This document shows, piece by piece, positions 50,224-59,297 of a stretch of DNA of 64,000 nucleotides (positions are counted from its first letter, which is position 1; every line of letters begins with the position of its first letter). Below the pieces are notes generated by a model, which worked only from the letters and a program-made list of their open reading frames with translations, had not been told where the DNA came from and made no database searches. A program made the position numbers and the translations under genes. The stretch comes from Nocardioides immobilis (GTDB taxonomy: Bacteria > Actinomycetota > Actinomycetes > Propionibacteriales > Nocardioidaceae), in the NCBI RefSeq assembly GCF_003515065.1, contig NZ_QXGH01000036.1, positions 20,269-84,268 on the forward strand. The letters run 5' to 3'.

Positions 50224-51032
50224 TTGCTGTGCTCCTTGGGACGAAGGATCGAGACGACGACGATGCAGAGGACGCTGACGAACGCGAGGATGAACGACAC
50301 GGCGTAGGCGCCGGCCTGGTCGAAGCTCTGGTACTGCTTCTCGACGAGCAGCGTCGCGGTCTGAGTCTGGTTGGCAACGTTGCCGGAGACGATCTTGACC
50401 GCTCCGAACTCGCCGAGGCTGCGGGCCAGGCTCAGCACGACGCCGTACACCACGGCCCACTTGATGCTCGGCAGCGTGATCCGCAGGAACGTCTGGCGGG
50501 CGTTGGCACCGAGGCTGCGGGCGGCCTGCTCCTGGTCGTCGCCGATCTCGGTGAGGACGGGGACGACCTCGCGGATGACCAGCGGCAGGGCGACGAAGCA
50601 GGTGGCCATGATCATCCCGGTGCCACTGAAGATGATCTGGACCCCCCACTTCTCCAGGTGCTCGCCGAACCACCCGTCGCGGCCGTTGTAGACCAGCAGC
50701 AGCGACAGTCCGACGACGACCGGCGAGACCGCCATCGGCAGGTCGACCAGCGCCGACAGGACCCGCTTCCCCGGGAACTCGTAGCGCACGAGCAGCAGCG
50801 AGATCCCGACGCCGAACACCAGGTTGATGAGCACGGCTTGTACGGCGACCTGGACGGTCAGCGTCAGCGCGTTGACGGCCTGCTCGTCGCTGAAGATCTC
50901 GACGAAGGTGCCGAGGCCGTCGGCGAACGCCTCGCGGACGATCGTGCTGACCGGCCAAGCGACCAGGAGGAACACGTAGCCGATGGCGAGGACGCGCAGC
51001 AGCCACTTCACAGGGGTGGAGACCTCAACCAC
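50220..51032 (-). CDS. cysW: Sulfate ABC transporter permease CysW
   Basis: 270 residues with about six membrane segments. Typical CysW features are AFADGLGTFVEIFSDEQAV, the central VNLVFG-like region LINLVFGVGISLLLVRYEFPGK and the coupling segment EQAARSLGANARQTFLRITLP. It overlaps cysT by 8 bp and cysA by 4 bp. CysW rather than CysT by position after cysT and by the N-terminal sequence. Confidence 0.92.
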   Translation of the reverse strand: MVEVSTPVKWLLRVLAIGYVFLLVAWPVSTIVREAFADGLGTFVEIFSDEQAVNALTLTVQVAVQAVLINLVFGVGISLLLVRYEFPGKRVLSALVDLPMAVSPVVVGLSLLLVYNGRDGWFGEHLEKWGVQIIFSGTGMIMATCFVALPLVIREVVPVLTEIGDDQEQAARSLGANARQTFLRITLPSIKWAVVYGVVLSLARSLGEFGAVKIVSGNVANQTQTATLLVEKQYQSFDQAGAYAVSFILAFVSVLCIVVVSILRPKEHSK

Positions 51033-51879
51033 GGCGCGACACCCGCCTCTGCACGACGTCGAGCACGACGATCACGAAGAGCGCGACCGCGAGCATCAGG
51101 CTCGCGACGGCGGCAGCGGACTCGGTGCTGCCGTTCTCGATGAAGGAGAGCACGCGCACCGAGACCACCTCGGTCGTGAAGGGCTTGTTGCCGCTGAGGA
51201 GGACCAGTGAGCCGTACTCCGCGATCGCGCGGGCGAACGACAGCGCCGCTCCCGCGGCGATGGCCGGCGCGAGACTCGGGAGGATGATCCGCCGGAAGAT
51301 CGTCAGCCGCTTCGCGCCGAGCGACGCCGCCGCCTCCTCGACGTCGTGGTCCAGCTCCTCCAGCACCGGCTGGACGGTGCGGACGATGAACGGGAGCGTC
51401 ACGAACGCGAGCGCGAGCATGACCGCCCGCTCGGTGTAGGCCCAGTCGAGCCCGATCGGGCTGCCGTTGCCGTAGAGGCCCAGCAGCACGAGGCCGGCGA
51501 CGATGGTGGGCAGCGCGAACGGGATGTCGATGATCACGTCGAGCACCGACTTGCCCCAGAAGCGGTCGCGTACCAGGACCCAGGCGATCAGGGTGCCCAT
51601 GACGATGTTGATCCCCGTCACCAGCAGCGACTGCCCCACGGTGAGCTGGATCGCCGCCATCGTCTGCGGGTTGGTGATCGTGACGATGTAGCCGGACCAG
51701 CCGCGACCGGCGGAGGTCGCGACGATGGCGGTGAGCGGGATCAGCACGAGCAGGCTGAACCACGTCACCGCGATGCCGAGGCCCAGTGAGGACCCGGCCG
51801 TCAGGGTCGAGCGGGCGCCCGCCCGACGCCGCGGTGGCGGTGTCGGGCGGGCGGTCGCGTCAAGGGTTGCGGTAGCCAC
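51025..51879 (-). CDS. cysT: Sulfate ABC transporter permease CysT
   Basis: 284 residues, about six membrane segments after a Thr/Pro/Arg-rich cytoplasmic start. TGINIVMGTLIAWVLVRDRFWGKSVLDVIIDIPFALPTIVAG-like order is CysT/CysU typical, with the coupling helix VEEAAASLGAKRLTIFRRI. It starts 9 bp after the sulfate-binding protein gene and overlaps cysW. Confidence 0.92.
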   Translation of the reverse strand: MATATLDATARPTPPPRRRAGARSTLTAGSSLGLGIAVTWFSLLVLIPLTAIVATSAGRGWSGYIVTITNPQTMAAIQLTVGQSLLVTGINIVMGTLIAWVLVRDRFWGKSVLDVIIDIPFALPTIVAGLVLLGLYGNGSPIGLDWAYTERAVMLALAFVTLPFIVRTVQPVLEELDHDVEEAAASLGAKRLTIFRRIILPSLAPAIAAGAALSFARAIAEYGSLVLLSGNKPFTTEVVSVRVLSFIENGSTESAAAVASLMLAVALFVIVVLDVVQRRVSRRG

Positions 51880-51887
51880 CGGGGTCC

Positions 51888-52943
51888 TTACTCCTGGGCG
51901 TCCGCGCCGGACTGTTCGATGAGCCGCGGGATGATGCCGAGCGGCTCACCGTCCTCGCCGTCGGCGAAGAACTTCTCCGCGGCCACCGACCAGCCACCGA
52001 AGTCACCGTCGATGGTGAACAGCTGCTGCGGAGCGGGGAACGGGTCGGCCGGGTCGTTGGCACCCTCGACCTCCGGGAGCTCCACGCCCTCGACACCGGC
52101 GACCGGCCGGAAGCCGTAGCCGGCGTACAGCGCCTGAGCCTCCGCCGACGTCACGAAGTCGAGGAACTCCTCGGCGCCGTCCTTGGCGTCCACGGTCACG
52201 GCCGCCGGGTTCTCGATGAGCAGCGTGTCCTGCGGGACGACGTAGTCGATGGCCTCGCCGTTCTGCTTCGCGAGGATCGCCTCGTTCTCGTAGGAGAGCA
52301 GCACGTCCTGGTCGCCCTCGACGAACGCCGAGGTCGCCTCACGCCCGCTGGCCGGAAGTGCCGGCGTGTTCGCGAGCAGGTCGGAGACGAACTGCTCGGC
52401 CTCCGCCTCGGTGCCGCCGTTGCCGATGATGTGCGCCCAGGCGGCGAGGATGTTCCATCGTGCCGCACCCGACGAGCCGGGGTTGGGCGTCACGATCTCG
52501 ACGCCGGGCTTGGCGAGGTCGTCCCAGGAGTCGATCCCGAGCGGGTTGCCCTCGCGGACGACGAACACGACGACGGACGAGGTCGCGATGCCGTTGGTCG
52601 GCGTGGCCTCCTTCCAGTCCTCGGCGACCAGACCCTCGTCCACGAGGCGCGTCACGTCGGTCTCGAGCGAGAAGTGGACGTAGTCCGCCTCCTTGCCGTC
52701 GACCACGGCGCGGCTCTGGTCACCCGAGGCGCCGTACGACGGAGCGAACGTGATGTCCTCGCCGGCATCGGTGTCCTCGAACGCCTCGTAGACACCGTCG
52801 TTCGCCGACTCCATCACCGAGAACGCGACCACCGAGAGCGTGTCGCTCGAGCTGCTCCCGCCGGCGGAGGTGCAGGCGGTCGCCGTCAACGCTGTCAGCA
52901 CCGCCAAAGATCCTGCAACCGTTGCCTTGACCGTCTTCTTCAT
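51888..52943 (-). CDS. sbp: Sulfate-binding lipoprotein
   Basis: 351 residues from the ATG at 52943 (MKKTVKATVAGSLAVLTALT), chosen because the signal peptide starts there; a 19-residue extension upstream is in frame but improbable. Cys24 is the lipid-modified residue. The mature protein has the sulfate-binding motifs APSYGASGDQSRAV, TPNPGSSGAARW (anion-binding loop) and LLSYENEA. It delivers sulfate to CysTWA. Confidence 0.92.
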   Translation of the reverse strand: MKKTVKATVAGSLAVLTALTATACTSAGGSSSSDTLSVVAFSVMESANDGVYEAFEDTDAGEDITFAPSYGASGDQSRAVVDGKEADYVHFSLETDVTRLVDEGLVAEDWKEATPTNGIATSSVVVFVVREGNPLGIDSWDDLAKPGVEIVTPNPGSSGAARWNILAAWAHIIGNGGTEAEAEQFVSDLLANTPALPASGREATSAFVEGDQDVLLSYENEAILAKQNGEAIDYVVPQDTLLIENPAAVTVDAKDGAEEFLDFVTSAEAQALYAGYGFRPVAGVEGVELPEVEGANDPADPFPAPQQLFTIDGDFGGWSVAAEKFFADGEDGEPLGIIPRLIEQSGADAQE

Positions 52944-53207
52944 CGTCGTCACTTCCTGACTTCGTGTCCCGGCCGATGCCCCGGTAGGCACCGCCTTCAT
53001 CGCTAATGACAGGTAGATTACTAGACTTTAGCGAGTCACTACGCAAGTTCCGCGTGTCGGGCATGAGACGCCCGACGCCTGGACCCGGGCAGGGCTGTGA
53101 GTGAGGTCACCCCGATGGGCCGCCCAGGAGTTGACAAGGAATCGGATGCGCGCGGTGAGCGGACTATCGTGGAGCAGCGGATCGCGCTTGCCGCGAACCG
53201 AGACTTC

Positions 53208-53219
53208 GGACACGTGTCC
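53208..53219. promoter_or_regulatory. Perfect 12-bp palindrome before korA copy 2
   Basis: GGACACGTGTCC lies about 60 bp upstream of the korA start and 11 bp before the KstR-like box. It could be a second operator; the binding protein is unknown. Confidence 0.35.
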
Positions 53220-53229
53220 AGCAGAAAAC

Positions 53230-53243
53230 TGGAACAGGTTCTA
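53230..53243 (+). promoter_or_regulatory. KstR-like operator before korA copy 2
   Basis: TGGAACAGGTTCTA fits TNNAACNNGTTNNA, the consensus of KstR, the TetR-family repressor of sterol and related lipid catabolism genes in mycobacteria and rhodococci. It is 36 bp upstream of the chosen korA start. Copy 1 has no such site upstream of its operon. Confidence 0.5.
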
Positions 53244-53278
53244 GAATCAGCAGAGTGCACAGGGAAAGTGGACCGACA

Positions 53279-55267
53279 GTGAGTCAGACCAAGCAGGTCA
53301 AGCAGCTCGACCGGGTGATCATCCGGTTCGCCGGCGACTCCGGTGACGGCATGCAGCTGACCGGTGACCGGTTCACGCAGGAGTCGGCGGTGTTCGGCAA
53401 CGACCTGGTGACGCTGCCGAACTTCCCTGCCGAGATCCGCGCCCCTCAGGGCACCCTGCCGGGTGTGTCGTCGTTCCAGGTGCACTTCGCTGACCACGAC
53501 ATCCTGACCGCGGGTGATCGTCCCGACGTACTGGTGGCGATGAACCCGGCCGCGTTGAAGGCCAATGTGGGCGATCTGCCCAAGGGCGCGGCGATCATCG
53601 TGGACACCCACGACTTCACCAAGCGCAACCTCGACAAGGCCGGGTACGCCGTCAACCCGCTCGACCTCCTCGGCGACGCGAACGACCCGCTCGGCGACTT
53701 CCAGGTGCACACCGTCGACCTGACCGGGATGACGGTGGAGGCGGTCAAGGAGTACGGCCTGTCCCGCAAGGACGCGGCGCGGGCGAAGAACATGTTCGCG
53801 CTCGGGCTGTTGTCGTGGATGTACGGCCGGCCGACCGAGCCGACCACGACGTTCCTGGAGAACAAGTTCAAGAAGAGCCCCGACATCCTGGGCGCCAACC
53901 TGACCGCGTTCAAGGCGGGCTGGAACTTCGGTGAGACCACCGAGACGTTCGTGGTGCGCTACGAGATCAAGCCGGCCAAGCTGCCCGAGGGCACCTACCG
54001 CAACATCACCGGCAACCTGGCCCTGTCGTACGGGCTGATCGCGGCCGGTGTCCGGTCCGGGCTGCCGGTGTTCCTGGGGTCCTACCCGATCACCCCCGCG
54101 AGCGACATCCTCCACGAGCTGAGCAAGCACAAGTCCTTCGGCGTGACCACGCTGCAGGCCGAGGACGAGATCGCCGGCATCGGCGCCGCGATCGGCGCGT
54201 CGTTCGCCGGCTCCCTCGGGGTCACCACCACCTCCGGCCCGGGCGTCGCGCTGAAGTCCGAGGCGGTCGGCCTGGCCGTGATGACCGAGCTCCCGCTGCT
54301 CGTGATCGATGTGCAGCGCGGCGGGCCCTCGACCGGCCTGCCCACCAAGACCGAGCAGGCCGACCTGCTCCAAGCGATGTACGGCCGCAACGGCGAGGCG
54401 CCGGTCCCGATCGTCGCGCCGCAGTCGCCCGGCGACTGCTTCTCCGCCGCGGTCGAGGCCGCGCGGATCGCGATCACCTACCGCACGCCGGTGATGCTGC
54501 TCTCCGACGGCTACCTCGCCAACGGCTCCGAGCCGTGGCTGATCCCCTCGGTCGACGACCTGCCGGAGATCGACCCGGCGTTCGCGACCGCGCCCAACCA
54601 CGCCTCGGCCAAGGCTCTGGCTGCCGCCGAGAACGGCGGGGACGGCGAGCCGGACGAGTTCTGGCCCTACCTGCGCGACCCCGAGACCCTGGCCCGGCCG
54701 TGGGCGATCCCCGGCACCGCGGGCCTGGAGCACCGGATCGGCGGCCTGGAGAAGGGCGAGGGTCACGGCAACATCTCCTACGACCCGGCCAACCACGACC
54801 TGATGGTCCGCACCCGCCAGGCCAAGATCGAGGCGATCGCCAAGTCGCTGCCGCCGCTGGAGGTCGACGACGCGTCGGGCCAGGCGAAGGTGCTCGTGAT
54901 CGGCTGGGGCTCCACCTACGGCCCGATCGGCGCGGCCTGCCGCCGCGTGCGGCGCGCCGGCTACCACGTCGCGCAGACCCACCTGCGCCACCTCAACCCC
55001 TTCCCCGCCGACCTCGGCGAGATCCTCAAGCGCTACGACAAGGTCCTCGTCCCCGAGATGAACCTCGGCCAGCTCTCCAAGATGCTCCGCGCCGAGTACC
55101 TCGTCGACGCCATCGGCTACAACCACGTCCGCGGCCTGCCGCTCAAGGCCGCCGAGCTCGCCGAGGCCATCGGCCAGCTCGTCGGCGAAGCCGAAGGCAT
55201 CAACGTCGACCTCGGCGAGCACGGACTCAACCCACCGGCCGACCACGAGGAGGCCCCGCTCCGATGA
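53279..55267 (+). CDS. korA: 2-oxoacid:ferredoxin oxidoreductase alpha/gamma subunit (copy 2)
   Basis: 662 residues from the GTG at 53279 (SQTKQVKQLDRVIIRFAGDS), preferred to a GTG eight codons upstream because AGGGAAAG stands about 10 bases before it. Domains as in copy 1: gamma domain first, then the alpha TPP-pyrimidine domain with YPITPASDI. Very few residues differ from copy 1 (for example RYDKVL for GYDKVL, AEYLVD for AEFLVD). It is probably the housekeeping KOR, used in mycobacteria during beta-oxidation. It overlaps korB by 4 bp. Confidence 0.92.
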   Translation: MSQTKQVKQLDRVIIRFAGDSGDGMQLTGDRFTQESAVFGNDLVTLPNFPAEIRAPQGTLPGVSSFQVHFADHDILTAGDRPDVLVAMNPAALKANVGDLPKGAAIIVDTHDFTKRNLDKAGYAVNPLDLLGDANDPLGDFQVHTVDLTGMTVEAVKEYGLSRKDAARAKNMFALGLLSWMYGRPTEPTTTFLENKFKKSPDILGANLTAFKAGWNFGETTETFVVRYEIKPAKLPEGTYRNITGNLALSYGLIAAGVRSGLPVFLGSYPITPASDILHELSKHKSFGVTTLQAEDEIAGIGAAIGASFAGSLGVTTTSGPGVALKSEAVGLAVMTELPLLVIDVQRGGPSTGLPTKTEQADLLQAMYGRNGEAPVPIVAPQSPGDCFSAAVEAARIAITYRTPVMLLSDGYLANGSEPWLIPSVDDLPEIDPAFATAPNHASAKALAAAENGGDGEPDEFWPYLRDPETLARPWAIPGTAGLEHRIGGLEKGEGHGNISYDPANHDLMVRTRQAKIEAIAKSLPPLEVDDASGQAKVLVIGWGSTYGPIGAACRRVRRAGYHVAQTHLRHLNPFPADLGEILKRYDKVLVPEMNLGQLSKMLRAEYLVDAIGYNHVRGLPLKAAELAEAIGQLVGEAEGINVDLGEHGLNPPADHEEAPLR

Positions 55268-56370
55268 GCATCGACCTCAACACCCCGAGCCTGCGCACCG
55301 GCACCGAGTCGGTCCCCGCATCCGACGGCCCGCAGACCGCCAAGGAGTTCACCAGCGACCAGGAGGTCCGCTGGTGCCCCGGTTGCGGCGACTACGCCGT
55401 ACTGAAGGCCGTGCAGTCGTTCCTGCCGGGCCTGGGCCTGCGCCGCGAGAACATCGTCTTCGTCTCCGGCATCGGCTGCTCCAGCCGGTTCCCCTACTAC
55501 CTCGACACCTACGGCATGCACTCGATCCACGGCCGCGCGCCGTCGATCGCGACCGGCATCGCCACGGCCCGCGAGGACCTGTCGGTGTGGGTCGTCACCG
55601 GTGACGGCGACGCGCTCTCGATCGGTGGCAACCACCTGATCCACGCGCTGCGCCGCAACGTGAACATGACCATCCTGCTGTTCAACAACCGGATCTACGG
55701 CCTCACCAAGGGCCAGTACTCCCCCACCTCCGAGGTCGGCAAGGTCACCAAGTCCACCCCCATGGGCTCCCTGGACCACCCGTTCAACCCGGTCTCCCTC
55801 GCCCTCGGCGCCGAGGGCTCCTTCGTCGCCCGCACCATCGACTCCGACCGCAAGCACCTCACCGCCGTCCTCGAAGCCGCCGCAGCCCACCGCGGCACCT
55901 CGTTCGTGGAGATCTACCAGAACTGCCCGATCTTCAACGACAACGCCTTCGACGCGATCAAGGACAGCCAGACCAAGGAGCACGCGATCATCCCGCTGGT
56001 CCACGGTGAGCCGATCACCTTCGGCACCCGCGACGAGACCACCGGCCTCGGCGACAAGGCACTCGCCCGGTCCGCCGGCGGCGGGGTCGAGGTCGTCGAG
56101 ACGGCCGCGATGCCGGTCGAGGACCTGCTCGTCCACGACGCCCACAACGAGGACCCGTCGACGGCGTTCGCGATCTCGCGCCTCACCGACTCCGGCTACC
56201 TCAACCGCTCCCCGATCGGCATCTTCCGCCAGGTCCAGCGGCCGACCTACGACGACCTCGCCCGCGCACAGGTCAACGACGCCAAGACCAAGGCAACCCA
56301 GGCAGAGGGCAACGACACCGACCGGCTGACCAAGCTGCTCAACGCCGGCGACACCTGGAACGTCGGCTGA
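53298..56370 (+). repeat. Large inverted duplication, arm 2 (korA-korB)
   Basis: Nearly identical to 23767-27169 on the opposite strand, but with korA and korB joined directly; the 330-base ferredoxin gene of arm 1 is absent. The arms are about 26 kb apart, so recombination between them would invert the intervening DNA. Confidence 0.9.
55264..56370 (+). CDS. korB: 2-oxoacid:ferredoxin oxidoreductase beta subunit (copy 2)
   Basis: 368 residues; ATG overlaps the korA stop by 4 bp. The TPP motif GDGDALSIGGNH and WCPGCGDY match copy 1. The first 25 residues (SIDLNTPSLRTGTESVPASD) and a few later positions (VVETAAMP for VVDTAAMP, SQTKEH for SETKEH) differ. It completes the second KOR; its ferredoxin must be encoded elsewhere. 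Confidence 0.92.
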   Translation: MSIDLNTPSLRTGTESVPASDGPQTAKEFTSDQEVRWCPGCGDYAVLKAVQSFLPGLGLRRENIVFVSGIGCSSRFPYYLDTYGMHSIHGRAPSIATGIATAREDLSVWVVTGDGDALSIGGNHLIHALRRNVNMTILLFNNRIYGLTKGQYSPTSEVGKVTKSTPMGSLDHPFNPVSLALGAEGSFVARTIDSDRKHLTAVLEAAAAHRGTSFVEIYQNCPIFNDNAFDAIKDSQTKEHAIIPLVHGEPITFGTRDETTGLGDKALARSAGGGVEVVETAAMPVEDLLVHDAHNEDPSTAFAISRLTDSGYLNRSPIGIFRQVQRPTYDDLARAQVNDAKTKATQAEGNDTDRLTKLLNAGDTWNVG

Positions 56371-56395
56371 CGCCGGTCCTGAGGAAAGCCGCTGG

Positions 56396-56407
56396 CGGTC
56401 ATGACCG
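56396..56407. promoter_or_regulatory. Palindrome before the RarD-like gene
   Basis: CGGTCATGACCG is a perfect 12-bp palindrome starting 26 bases after the korB stop and 33 bases before the transporter's GTG. It may be an operator or a short transcript-ending stem. Confidence 0.3.
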
Positions 56408-56428
56408 TCTGACCCGTACGCTCGTGAC

Positions 56429-57340
56429 GTGGTGGAGTCGCGGCGCGGGTTGATCTTCGGTGTCGCCGCCTACACGCTGTGGGGCGCGTTCCCGCTCTAC
56501 TTCCCCCTGCTGGAGCCGAGCAGCCCGGTCGAGATCCTGGCCCACCGGATCGTCTGGTCGGCGCTGGTCATGGCCCTGCTGGTCGTGGCGCTCCGGCGCC
56601 GCGCGGCGCTGCGGGACCTGCTCCGCGATCGTCGTACGACGCTGCTCCTGCTGCTCTCGGCCGCCACGATCACCGCCAACTGGGGCACCTACATCTACGG
56701 CGTCAACTCCGAGCGCGTGGTCGAGACCTCGCTCGGCTACTTCATCAACCCGCTGGTGACGGTCCTGATGGGCGTGTTCCTGCTCGGCGAGCGACTCCGG
56801 GCCGTCCAGTGGTGGGCCCTCGGCATCGGCTTCATCGCTGTCGCCGTACTGACCTGGGACTACGGCCGGCCGCCGTGGGTGGCGCTGGTGCTCGCGTTCT
56901 CGTTCGGGACCTATGGGCTGGCGAAGAAGACGGCCGGGGTCGGGGCGATCGAGAGCCTCGCGGTCGAGACCAGCCTGGTCGCACCGTTCGCGCTCGGGTA
57001 CCTCGCGTGGCTCGGCTTCTCCGGTGACGCGCACTTCATCAGCGACGGCGCCGGTCATGTCCTGCTGCTGATGTCCGCCGGCGTGGTCACCGCGATCCCC
57101 CTGCTGATGTTCGGCGCGGCCGCGACCCGGATCACGATGACGTCGCTGGGCCTGCTGCAGTACCTCGCCCCGGTCCTGCAGTTCGCCCTCGGCATCACCG
57201 TGCTCGGCGAGCACATGCCGGCCGGCCGCTGGGTCGGCTTCGCGCTGGTGTGGCTCGCCCTCTCGGTGTTCACCTGGGACGCGATCCGCTTCCGCCGTCG
57301 TCAGCAGCTCGCGCTGATGGCCGAGGCCGCGGCGGTGTGA
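56429..57340 (+). CDS. rarD: EamA-family transporter, RarD-like
   Basis: 303 residues with about ten membrane segments. The N-terminus RGLIFGVAAYTLWGAFPLYF, then ANWGTYIYGVNSERVVETSLGYFINPLVTVLMG and the repeated second half with SLGLLQYLAPVLQFALGI are RarD signatures. The GTG start (VVESRRG) may be either of two adjacent GTG codons. RarD proteins are linked with chloramphenicol resistance and metabolite export; substrate unknown. Confidence 0.9.
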   Translation: MVESRRGLIFGVAAYTLWGAFPLYFPLLEPSSPVEILAHRIVWSALVMALLVVALRRRAALRDLLRDRRTTLLLLLSAATITANWGTYIYGVNSERVVETSLGYFINPLVTVLMGVFLLGERLRAVQWWALGIGFIAVAVLTWDYGRPPWVALVLAFSFGTYGLAKKTAGVGAIESLAVETSLVAPFALGYLAWLGFSGDAHFISDGAGHVLLLMSAGVVTAIPLLMFGAAATRITMTSLGLLQYLAPVLQFALGITVLGEHMPAGRWVGFALVWLALSVFTWDAIRFRRRQQLALMAEAAAV

Positions 57341-57365
57341 ACACAGCGGACGCTGCGCTCGAGCC

Positions 57366-58022
57366 CTATCCCTTAACGCGCCTGGTCTCGTACGCCCACA
57401 TGGCGACCTCGACACGGTTGCGGGCGCCGAGCTTGTTCATCAGCGCGGCGACATGGGTCTTCACCGTGCTCAGGGTGATGTGCAGCTCCTCGGCGATCTC
57501 GGCGTTGGTGCGGCCGCGGGCGACGGTGAGCAGCACTTCCTCCTCGCGTTCGGTCAGCGGCTCGATCGGCTGGGTCGGCGGGGAGGCTCGCTCCACGCTG
57601 GCCAGCGTGGTGAGCAGGCGGCGGGTGATGTTGGGTGAGATGAGCGCGTCGCCGTTCGCGGCTGCGTGGATCGCCTGGACCAGCAGGTCGGGCCCGGCGT
57701 CCTTGAGGAGGAAGCCTCGGGCGCCAGCCTTGAGGGCGCCATGGACGTACTCGTCGAGATCGAAGGTCGTGATGACCACGACGGCGAGGGGGTCCTCGAC
57801 GTCTGGGCCAGCGAGCTGGCGGGTGGCCTCGACGCCGTCGATGCCGGGCATCCGGATGTCGAAGACGCAGACGTCGGGACGCAGCTCGCGTGCCACTGCC
57901 ACTGCCTGGTGACCGTCCGTTGCCTCGCCGATGACCTCGATCCCGGGCTGCGCGTTGAGGATCATGGTGAGACCGGTGCGGACCAGGAGCTGGTCGTCTG
58001 CGACGACCACCCGGATGGTCAT
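57366..58022 (-). CDS. NarL/LuxR-family response regulator
   Basis: 218 residues. Receiver with phosphoacceptor Asp55 (VCVFDIRMPGIDG) and acidic pair Asp9-Asp10. Output HTH: PLTEREEEVLLTVARGRTNA then ELHITLSTVKTHVAALMNKLG. It follows the kinase gene with a 4-bp overlap and is its partner. Positioned next to the MMPL exporter, which may be a target. Confidence 0.92.
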   Translation of the reverse strand: MTIRVVVADDQLLVRTGLTMILNAQPGIEVIGEATDGHQAVAVARELRPDVCVFDIRMPGIDGVEATRQLAGPDVEDPLAVVVITTFDLDEYVHGALKAGARGFLLKDAGPDLLVQAIHAAANGDALISPNITRRLLTTLASVERASPPTQPIEPLTEREEEVLLTVARGRTNAEIAEELHITLSTVKTHVAALMNKLGARNRVEVAMWAYETRRVKG

Positions 58023-59164
58023 CGCGGCACCTCACGCGGGAGGGTCGCCTCGACGGTCCAGCCGCCGGCCGGATCCGGCCCGGCCTGGCAGGCGCCGCCG
58101 AGCAGCTTGGCCCGCTCCGCCATACCGAGCAGGCCATAGCCCACGGTGGTCGAGAGGCGGGCTGCTTCTCCGTCGTCGTGCACACGCAACCGTACGACGC
58201 CGACGTCGCCCGTCACCTCCACGCTGAGGGTCGTGGCGTTGCGCGCATGCCGGATCGCGTTGGTGACCGACTCCTGACAGATCCGGTACACCGCCACCTC
58301 CACCGGTTGCGGCAGGCCAGCGAGATCGCCGGCGCGGTGCACCTGCACCAGGGGGCTCATCCGGGTCAGCTGTTCAAGATCGCTGATGCCCCGCTGCGGC
58401 CCATACTCGACTGGCTCGGCGTCGAGCGCGTCGCCATCGCGGAGCACCCCGACCATCGTGCGCATCTCGTGCAACGTCCGGGAGGCCTCTGCCTCGATCA
58501 CTGCCAGCGCCTCGACCGCCGCAGCCGGGTCTGTGGCCGCCACGGTGCGCCCCGCCTGCGCCTGGATCGCGATGGCCGACACGTGGTGCGCGACAGTGTC
58601 GTGCAGCTCGCGGGCGAGCTCACCGCGCTCGAGCGTCCTGACCTGCTGCACCTCCCGCTGGCGTGCGACCGCGCGGTAGCGCACCGCTGCCCCGAGCGCG
58701 AACACCGCGACGAGCAGAATGGTGCCGCCGATCAGGTCCCCCAGGGTCGCGCTGACCGCGAAGCCCAGGCCCGCCGGCACGGCGACGATCGCCGTCCCGA
58801 CCAGCGCCTCGGGCCCGGAAGCCCAGCGGTACAACGCGTAGGGCAGCAACACGATGGCGCCCATGGAGTACAGCCCCACATCGGCGACGTCGTGGATGAT
58901 CGTCGGGAGGTGCAGCACCATCGCGCCGCCCCAGCCGACCGCGGTCGCCAGCAGTGGATGGGTACGTCGCCAGAGCAGGACCGGGATCACCAGGAGCGCG
59001 ACCACGGTGGCCAGGGGGCGCCACGGCACGTCGGGGCGGAAGATCGCCTCGGCCACGGCCGTGACCAGCAGGGCGCCGACCAGGACCCAGTCCCGCCACA
59101 CCCGCACCGGCGGGTCCGGGGCACGAGGCTCGGCAAGTATCGAGCGGACGAAGGCGGCTACCAC
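58019..59164 (-). CDS. NarL-partner sensor histidine kinase
   Basis: 381 residues of the DesK/LiaS-like class: about five to six membrane helices in the first 165 residues with little extracellular sequence, a dimerisation domain with His188 in ELARELHDTVAHHVS, and a HATPase domain reading ICQESVTNAIRHARNAT and GYGLLGMAERAKLLGG. Signals are probably sensed in the membrane. It is divergent from the MMPL gene across 133 bp. Confidence 0.9.
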   Translation of the reverse strand: MVAAFVRSILAEPRAPDPPVRVWRDWVLVGALLVTAVAEAIFRPDVPWRPLATVVALLVIPVLLWRRTHPLLATAVGWGGAMVLHLPTIIHDVADVGLYSMGAIVLLPYALYRWASGPEALVGTAIVAVPAGLGFAVSATLGDLIGGTILLVAVFALGAAVRYRAVARQREVQQVRTLERGELARELHDTVAHHVSAIAIQAQAGRTVAATDPAAAVEALAVIEAEASRTLHEMRTMVGVLRDGDALDAEPVEYGPQRGISDLEQLTRMSPLVQVHRAGDLAGLPQPVEVAVYRICQESVTNAIRHARNATTLSVEVTGDVGVVRLRVHDDGEAARLSTTVGYGLLGMAERAKLLGGACQAGPDPAGGWTVEATLPREVPR

Positions 59165-59297
59165 CGCCCCAGCCTAGAGAGCGGCCAGCCTCGTCGTACG
59201 GGGCACAAGCACGAGCCGCTCGTCGTTCTTTCGGCCGAGGAGCCCACCACTCCTTGGCCCGATGTGGATCGCTCTGCCACCGGGCCACCGTGGACGC

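Larger units (their letters stand above)
52944..53278. other. Divergent promoter region of sbp and korA copy 2
   Basis: 335 bases without a gene. The sbp side holds an AT-rich stretch around 53005-53035. The korA side holds a perfect palindrome (53208-53219) and a KstR-like box (53230-53243). No rho-independent terminator or riboswitch is seen. Confidence 0.6.

Noticed and set aside
53039..55246. 735-codon minus-strand frame opposite korA copy 2
   Set aside because: The same kind of shadow; its similarity to the frame at 25202 only reflects the duplication of korA.
54535..56370. Long plus-strand frame appearing to fuse an Arg/Pro/Gly-rich segment to KorB copy 2
   Set aside because: The first 240 codons are korA read in another frame; korB starts at the ATG at 55264.
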